From NCBI GenBank assembly GCA_903924005.1, contig CAIXZV010000460.1:1-9168 (forward strand): a stretch of DNA of 9,168 nucleotides, read 5' to 3'. The stretch comes from an uncultured Chloroflexota bacterium. GTDB lineage: Bacteria; Chloroflexota; Limnocylindria; Limnocylindrales; CSP1-4. A program made the position numbers and the translations under genes. Under the pieces are notes generated by a model. That model was not told the DNA's origin. It saw only the letters and a list, made by a program, of their open reading frames with translations, and searched no databases. Every line of letters begins with the position of its first letter. Within the stretch, counting starts at the first letter, position 1. Positions 5,539 to 9,168 of this stretch are shown here, in pieces.

Positions 5539-6213
5539 ATGAGCAACTACCAGGTCGAACCCGCCAACAAGCCACAGGCCCTCACAAAAGAGGCCCTCAA
5601 GGCCATCCGCCATGAGCAGGTCCAGGGCGTGTCCCGGCGCGAGCTCCTGCGCGGCTCCCTTGCCGCCGGCATGGGCCTCTGGCTTCTGGAGGTCACCGCG
5701 GGGACCATCGGGTTCCTGTGGCCAAACCTGCAGGGCAAGTTTGGCGGCGATGTCGTCGTCGGCACGCTGGACAAGGTCAAGGCCGACAACTCCAGCCTGC
5801 CCATCGCTGACGGCTTCCCGGCCTACGTGTCGTCCGCCAAGGCGTTTGTGGTCCTGGTGGACCCGTCGCAGCCGCGGTTCATCCCGGGCGCGGACACCTC
5901 GGGCGACGGCGTGGCGGTCAACGTGCGGGCGCTCTACCAGCGCTGTCCGCACCTTGGCTGCAAGCCAAACCCGTGCCAGAAGAACTTCTGGATGGAGTGC
6001 CCCTGCCACGGCTCCCGCTACGACCGGCTTGGCCAGAAGGCGCTTGGCGCCCAGTACGGCCCGGCGCCGCGCAGCATGGACCGGTTTGCCACCCGCGTGG
6101 ATGCGGACGGCACGCTCATCATCAACACCGGCAAGATCACCCTTGGTCCGCTGCCCATCGCGGTTGGCCAGCCGGGGATCATCCCGCCGCGCAGCGCCAC
6201 CGGCTGCATCTAG
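5539..6213 (+). CDS. Rieske [2Fe-2S] protein of the bc complex
   Basis: The 224-residue product carries electrons from quinol to cytochrome c on the outer membrane face. The N-terminus has a twin-arginine pattern, SRRELLRGSLAAG (32-44), followed by a hydrophobic stretch to about 61; it probably stays as a membrane anchor after Tat export, as usual for this family. The cluster boxes are CPHLGC (C136 and H138 ligands, C141 disulfide) and CPCHGSRYD (C154 and H157 ligands, C156 disulfide). Proline replaces the more common threonine in box one. C146, in the PNPCQ segment between the boxes, is an additional cysteine, and C223 is penultimate. The insert FIPGADTSGDGVAVNVRALYQR before box one is longer than in chloroplast Rieske proteins. 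GAAGGA (5523-5528) lies ten bases before the ATG. The position between subunit IV and cytochrome c confirms complex membership. Confidence 0.95.
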   Translation: MSNYQVEPANKPQALTKEALKAIRHEQVQGVSRRELLRGSLAAGMGLWLLEVTAGTIGFLWPNLQGKFGGDVVVGTLDKVKADNSSLPIADGFPAYVSSAKAFVVLVDPSQPRFIPGADTSGDGVAVNVRALYQRCPHLGCKPNPCQKNFWMECPCHGSRYDRLGQKALGAQYGPAPRSMDRFATRVDADGTLIINTGKITLGPLPIAVGQPGIIPPRSATGCI

Positions 6214-6252
6214 ACCCGTCATGCAACGCCCGCCAACCCACCGAGGACTCCG

Positions 6253-7332
6253 ATGACCGACCAGCCCGGCCGCCCGCCCGAGGAGCGCCTGCCCGCGCCG
6301 CGGCCGTCGTCCGCGCCGGTGCCCGGTGCGCGCTTCTCGGCGCCGCCGTCGGCCCACCGCAACGACCTCACGCCCGAACGTGCAGCAAAGATCGTCCGCC
6401 AGTCCGCAAGCGCGCGGTGGGTGGGCTTTCTCGCCGTCACCGTGGTGGCGCTGTTTGTGATTGGCTACTACTTCTACGAGCTAGGTCTGCCCGGGGGGAT
6501 GTCCAAGCCCCGTCTGCAGGCCGCAACGGAAGAGCAGCAGGTCACCGCGGTTGAGCGCGGCTACAACATCTACCAGGCCAACTGCGCGCAGTGCCACGGC
6601 GTGCAGGGCGAAGGCGGCAAGGGCCCCACGCTCAACCGTCAGGACAAGCTGTTTGCCCACCTGAACCCGGACTACATCCGCAACATGCTCCAGGTTGGCG
6701 GCCGCTACGCGTGCGGCACGGCCACCTCGATCATGCCGGTCTGGTCCAACACCGGGAACCCGCCGGGACCCCTCAACTACAAGCAGGTCAACGACCTGAT
6801 CGCGTTCCTGCGCGCGTCCAAGGCGGAGACCTTCACGGTGCGGGACGCGTCAAAGTTTGAGCCGGTCATCCCCACGCCCGGGGCGACGGCGCAGACGTTC
6901 ACCGGCTGGGTTGACCCGGCGTACCAGCCCGCCGCGGGCGCCACGCCGTACCCGGCCTGCTGGCAGGCTGAATTCACCAGTGCAACCGCCGCGCCGGCTG
7001 CCTCGGGCTCGCCCGGCGCCTCCAGTGCGCCCGCGTCGCAGGCACCGGTTGGGGCCGCGGTCAACGAGACCGCGCTCAACATCGCTTTTGGCACCGCCGC
7101 CTTGACCGCACCAGCCGGCGCCGACTTCACGCTGAACTTTGACAACCAGGATGCGGGCATCCCGCACAACATCGTGATCAAGGACGCCGGCGGCGCCACC
7201 GTGTTCACCGGTGATCTCGTGACGGGGCCCAAGCAGATTGCCTATAGCGTCAAGGCGCTGGCAGCAGGGGACTACACCTTTGTCTGTGCGGTCCATCCCA
7301 ACATGACAGGCACCCTGAAGGTCGGGAACTGA
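6253..7332 (+). CDS. Membrane-anchored monoheme cytochrome c fused to an amicyanin-like cupredoxin
   Basis: This 359-residue protein joins two electron carriers. A Pro/Ala-rich cytoplasmic N-terminus (1-50) precedes one membrane helix (about 56-75). The cytochrome c domain (about 97-190) has CAQCH (C111, C114, H115) for heme attachment and M161 in SIMPVW as likely sixth ligand. C154 and C236 could form a disulfide. A low-complexity Ala/Pro/Ser/Gly linker (about 242-268) leads to a blue-copper domain (about 270-359) with ligands H305 (IPHNIVI), C345, H348 and M351. The ligand loop C-x2-H-x2-M (CAVHPNM) is the short type seen in amicyanin. Both redox centres lie outside the membrane. It likely accepts electrons from the Rieske protein and hands them, through the copper centre, to an oxidase or a soluble carrier. 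GAGGA (6243-6247) stands five bases before the ATG. The domain calls are secure; the order of electron flow is inferred. Confidence 0.9.
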   Translation: MTDQPGRPPEERLPAPRPSSAPVPGARFSAPPSAHRNDLTPERAAKIVRQSASARWVGFLAVTVVALFVIGYYFYELGLPGGMSKPRLQAATEEQQVTAVERGYNIYQANCAQCHGVQGEGGKGPTLNRQDKLFAHLNPDYIRNMLQVGGRYACGTATSIMPVWSNTGNPPGPLNYKQVNDLIAFLRASKAETFTVRDASKFEPVIPTPGATAQTFTGWVDPAYQPAAGATPYPACWQAEFTSATAAPAASGSPGASSAPASQAPVGAAVNETALNIAFGTAALTAPAGADFTLNFDNQDAGIPHNIVIKDAGGATVFTGDLVTGPKQIAYSVKALAAGDYTFVCAVHPNMTGTLKVGN

Positions 7333-7335
7333 GCG

Positions 7336-8763
7336 ATGACGCAGACCGCACTCCCCGCCCCGCACGCCGGTAGCCGCCGGACGTTCTTTGGCCTGTTTGA
7401 CGCCGACGGCTGGGCTTGGGCCACGGTCAAGGCCGTGTTCTGGTTCATCGTCCTGATCGTGATGCTGGGGTACATCCCGGACCGGGCGTACTACTTCACC
7501 GTTCAGAAGACCGTGGACATCGGCGTCCTCAAGTGGGCACCCATCAACTTCTGCCCGCCCGAGAATGAGACCGTGCCGTGCCCAGCGCCGGCCGGTGCCT
7601 CCCTCCCGTGGCACCCCGCACCCGGAGAACTCCAGCTGCCGGCCTCGCGCACGGACGGCGTTGCCGCGGTGATCGGCGCCACGTACCTGTACGCGGGCGG
7701 AACCGACGGCCAGACCGCCTCGGCTGCCACATACGTCTCGCACGTGGTGGGGCTGGGCAACCTTGACAAGTGGGCTGCTGCGCCCGCAATGCCCGCAGCG
7801 CGTGCTGACGCGGCGTCCGTGGTTGTGGGCAACACGCTGTACGTCATTGGCGGCCTCGGCCCCGATGGCAAGCCCACCAGCACCGTGTTCACGCTGACGG
7901 TTGCCAACGATGGCACCCTCGGCGCCTGGAAGACGGACGCCATCGCGCTACCGGCCCCGCGGGCCGGTGCCTCCGCTGTCGCTGTCTCGGACGGCTTCGT
8001 GGTCCTCGGCGGCACCGATGGCACTGTTGCCACCAAGAGCGTCTGGAAGTCGCAGGTTGACGCCAAGGGCGTCGCCGGCGCCCTCAAGGAGCAGTACCCG
8101 CTCTTCGAGGCCAACACGGATGGCTTCGCCGCCCATGTCGGCGACGCGATCTTCGTGATTGGCGGGCGCAACGACAAGAACGAAGTTGTGGCCACCGTCC
8201 AGCTGATGCTGGTGGGCGGGCCCAACGCCACCGCCAAGGATCCCAACATCGTCGTTGGATCCGCGGCCAGCGCGCAGACCAACTTGCCGGGCCCGCGCAC
8301 CAACCTTGCGGGCTTTGTCGCCAACGGCGGCATCTATGTCACTGGCGGCTCCGACGGCGTTGGTGACCGCACCGAGACGATGTGGGCCATCCCGGATGCC
8401 GCAGGCGTTATCCCCGCGTGGAACCACCTGGCCCAGACCGATCTTGGTGAGGGCATTCAGGGCGCCTCCGGTGTCGCAGCCGGGTCATACGCGTTCATCC
8501 TGGGCGGCCAGACCGCCAAGGGCGTCACCGCTGGCTCCGCGCGCGCCAACATGGCACCGCAGCAGCCGTTCTTCCAGGTGGGTCTGCTGGGCCTCACCAT
8601 TCCGGCGCTCAAGCTGGACGGCGAGGTTGGCCAGCAGATTGGCTACCTGAATGCGGCAACGGTTGGCGCGGTGAACTTCATCCTGATGATCCTCATCGGA
8701 TGGGCGTTCAACCACAAGGCGCGAACACGCGAGCTGCTGGGCAAGCTCCGCCGCAAGGCATAG
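7336..8763 (+). CDS. Membrane protein with a six-bladed Kelch-type propeller and a helix at each end; unknown function
   Basis: The 475-residue product starts three bases after the cytochrome c stop, so it is almost surely co-translated with the complex. A short basic N-terminus is followed by one helix (about 31-47), then an exposed domain, then a second helix (about 437-457) and a basic tail (KARTRELLGKLRRKA), which puts both ends in the cytoplasm and the centre outside. The centre has six repeats marked by hydrophobic-GG: YAGG (121-122), VIGG (172-173), VLGG (225-226), VIGG (276-277), VTGG (337-338) and ILGG (390-391). The spacing is 51, 53, 51, 61 and 53 residues, the Kelch/galactose-oxidase pattern. 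C73 and C82 lie before the first blade and may form a disulfide. No heme, copper or Fe-S motif is visible. It may be an accessory subunit that shields or docks carriers of the bc complex, or an assembly factor. I know no named family for this architecture in this context. Confidence 0.8.
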   Translation: MTQTALPAPHAGSRRTFFGLFDADGWAWATVKAVFWFIVLIVMLGYIPDRAYYFTVQKTVDIGVLKWAPINFCPPENETVPCPAPAGASLPWHPAPGELQLPASRTDGVAAVIGATYLYAGGTDGQTASAATYVSHVVGLGNLDKWAAAPAMPAARADAASVVVGNTLYVIGGLGPDGKPTSTVFTLTVANDGTLGAWKTDAIALPAPRAGASAVAVSDGFVVLGGTDGTVATKSVWKSQVDAKGVAGALKEQYPLFEANTDGFAAHVGDAIFVIGGRNDKNEVVATVQLMLVGGPNATAKDPNIVVGSAASAQTNLPGPRTNLAGFVANGGIYVTGGSDGVGDRTETMWAIPDAAGVIPAWNHLAQTDLGEGIQGASGVAAGSYAFILGGQTAKGVTAGSARANMAPQQPFFQVGLLGLTIPALKLDGEVGQQIGYLNAATVGAVNFILMILIGWAFNHKARTRELLGKLRRKA

Positions 8764-8768
8764 GCCAC

Positions 8769-8780
8769 GGGCGCAAGCCC
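8769..8780 (+). other. GNRA-loop hairpin after the operon
   Basis: GGGC-GCAA-GCCC is a four-base-pair stem closed by a GCAA tetraloop, six bases after the last stop codon. A second small stem, TCTGC/GCAGA (8786-8800), follows and shares its last bases with the terminator stem, so the two cannot fully form together. They probably protect or pause the transcript end. Confidence 0.4.
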
Positions 8781-8797
8781 CACAATCTGCAACAGGC

Positions 8798-8827
8798 AGA
8801 CGGCCGTCGGGAAACCGGCGGCCGTTT
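8798..8827 (+). terminator. Intrinsic terminator-like hairpin of the bc-complex operon
   Basis: The stem ACGGCCGTCGG (8800-8810) pairs with CCGGCGGCCGT (8815-8825) through one T-G wobble around a GAAA tetraloop, and can extend by two more pairs to 8798 and 8827. The T-run after it is short and broken (TTTCGATTCT), as is common in GC-rich genomes. It lies 35 bases after the last gene. Confidence 0.65.
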
Positions 8828-8865
8828 CGATTCTCGGCGGCGGCTGGCCAGACGTGAGCCGCTGG

Positions 8866-8995
8866 GAGGCCCAACTGCGCGGTGCCGATACGATTTGGCC
8901 GGACCGGTGGCCATCTGCGCGGTGAAATGGGGCCGCAGGGCACGAGTGGCCACGGAAGCGGACAAACCGACGCGTCCGCTGCGCAGATGGGCCTC
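8866..8995. repeat. Inverted-repeat cluster in the gap between convergent genes
   Basis: GAGGCCCAACTGCGC (8866-8880) is the inverse of GCGCAGATGGGCCTC (8981-8995) in 14 of 15 positions. An internal copy, CCATCTGCGC (8911-8920), is the perfect inverse of GCGCAGATGG (8981-8990), so the right arm can pair with either left arm. Within it, AGCGGAC (8957-8963) and GTCCGCT (8974-8980) form a perfect seven-pair hairpin that directly abuts the right arm. The rest of 8828-9061 shows no convincing gene on either strand. It may be a structured RNA, an alternating 3' UTR structure, or an old repeat element. Confidence 0.5.
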
Positions 8996-9024
8996 TGGGC
9001 GGCCCAGTGCCGCGGCGGCCGGAC

Positions 9025-9053
9025 GGCGCAACGTGCTAAGCGCACCGTTCGCC
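9025..9053 (-). terminator. Possible terminator hairpin of the rhodanese gene
   Basis: GGCG-c-AACG-TGC (9025-9036) pairs with GCA-c-CGTT-CGCC (9042-9053), eleven pairs with two bulges, eight bases beyond the stop codon of the - strand gene. There is no T-tract on that strand, so it may only mark the transcript end. Confidence 0.35.
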
Positions 9054-9061
9054 GGCGCGTC

Positions 9062-9168
9062 TCAGCCCGGCAGTTGGCCTTCGCCGGGATCAACCGGCCC
9101 GCGCTTGACCGGCAGACCCAGCCGCGCCCAGTAGTCGATGCCGCCAGCCACGCTGCCCACGTCCTCAA
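9062..9168 (-). CDS. Rhodanese-like domain protein, C-terminal end (5' part cut by the window)
   Basis: Read on the - strand from the window edge, the last 34 residues are EDVGSVAGGIDYWARLGLPV followed by KRGPVDPGEGQLPG and TGA at 9064-9062. The pattern [VL]xGGIdxWxxxGLPVxrG is the typical final helix of rhodanese sulfurtransferase domains, which move sulfane sulfur through an active-site cysteine. That cysteine would lie about 30-40 residues upstream, outside the window, so activity cannot be judged. The protein ends with a short Pro/Gly-rich tail. It is convergent with the operon and probably unrelated to it. The call rests on one short motif and gene orientation. Confidence 0.6.
   Translation of the reverse strand, partial: EDVGSVAGGIDYWARLGLPVKRGPVDPGEGQLPG

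Noticed and set aside
4447..6357. 636-residue open frame on the - strand across cytochrome b, subunit IV and Rieske
   Set aside because: It is antisense to three genes with clear motifs, has an Arg/Glu/His-rich composition typical of GC-rich shadow frames, and shows no domain.
2318..8763. Alternative complex III operon
   Set aside because: No ActB/ActC-type molybdopterin-like or NrfD-like subunit is present, while cytochrome b6, subunit IV and Rieske are all clear.
8700..9134. 144-residue + strand open frame after the operon
   Set aside because: It starts inside the propeller gene, crosses the terminator hairpin, and has shadow-frame composition without motifs.
8485..9168. Long - strand open frame covering the gap and the end of the propeller gene
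   Set aside because: It is antisense to the propeller gene and in a different frame from the rhodanese C-terminus, which fits that strand better.
1..9168. CRISPR array, tRNA, rRNA, insertion sequence or phage gene
   Set aside because: No regularly spaced identical repeats, no tRNA-like fold with conserved T-loop, and no transposase or integrase motif was seen on either strand.

Overview
The window is 9.2 kb of GC-rich bacterial chromosome. It holds the 3' end of a thiamine pyrophosphokinase gene, two stand-alone housekeeping genes, a six-gene respiratory operon of a cytochrome bc (b6c-type) complex, and the 3' end of a rhodanese gene on the other strand. The organism is not identifiable with certainty. 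The high GC content, the GTG starts, the split cytochrome b and the tethered blue-copper domain next to a bc complex would fit an aerobic member of Chloroflexota or a neighbouring 'terrabacterial' phylum. This is inference; no rRNA or marker gene is present.

Layout on the + strand: positions 1-440, C-terminal part of ThiN. Positions 441-743, a 303-base gap without a gene, rich in inverted repeats, operator-like palindromes and a tandem palindrome just before a possible leaderless promoter. Positions 744-1229, a BCP/PrxQ-type peroxiredoxin. Positions 1375-2160, a PIG-L/LmbE-type zinc deacetylase. Positions 2318-8763, the operon: a GltD-like FAD/NAD(P) iron-sulfur protein with extra ferredoxin domains, a cytochrome b6-like subunit, a subunit IV-like protein, a Rieske protein, a membrane-anchored cytochrome c fused to an amicyanin-like cupredoxin, and a membrane-anchored six-bladed Kelch-type propeller. 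A hairpin terminator follows. Positions 8764-9061 are a structured non-coding gap between convergent genes. Positions 9062-9168 (- strand) are the C-terminus of a rhodanese domain.

How the operon may work: cytochrome b6, subunit IV, Rieske and cytochrome c form a recognisable quinol:acceptor oxidoreductase. Its cytochrome b6 keeps the cysteine that in b6f complexes holds the extra heme c_n (c_i) on the cytoplasmic side. The first gene encodes a cytoplasmic NAD(P)-binding flavo-iron-sulfur protein whose stop codon overlaps the cytochrome b start. The inference is that this protein docks on the cytoplasmic face and exchanges electrons between NAD(P)H or ferredoxin and the quinone pool. On the outer face, electrons would run from Rieske to cytochrome c to the tethered copper centre and then to a terminal oxidase or a soluble carrier. 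The propeller protein, with a membrane helix at each end, has no assigned role and is the most novel part.

A base-level signature runs through all genes: the Phe codon TTT is used almost only when the next base is G.
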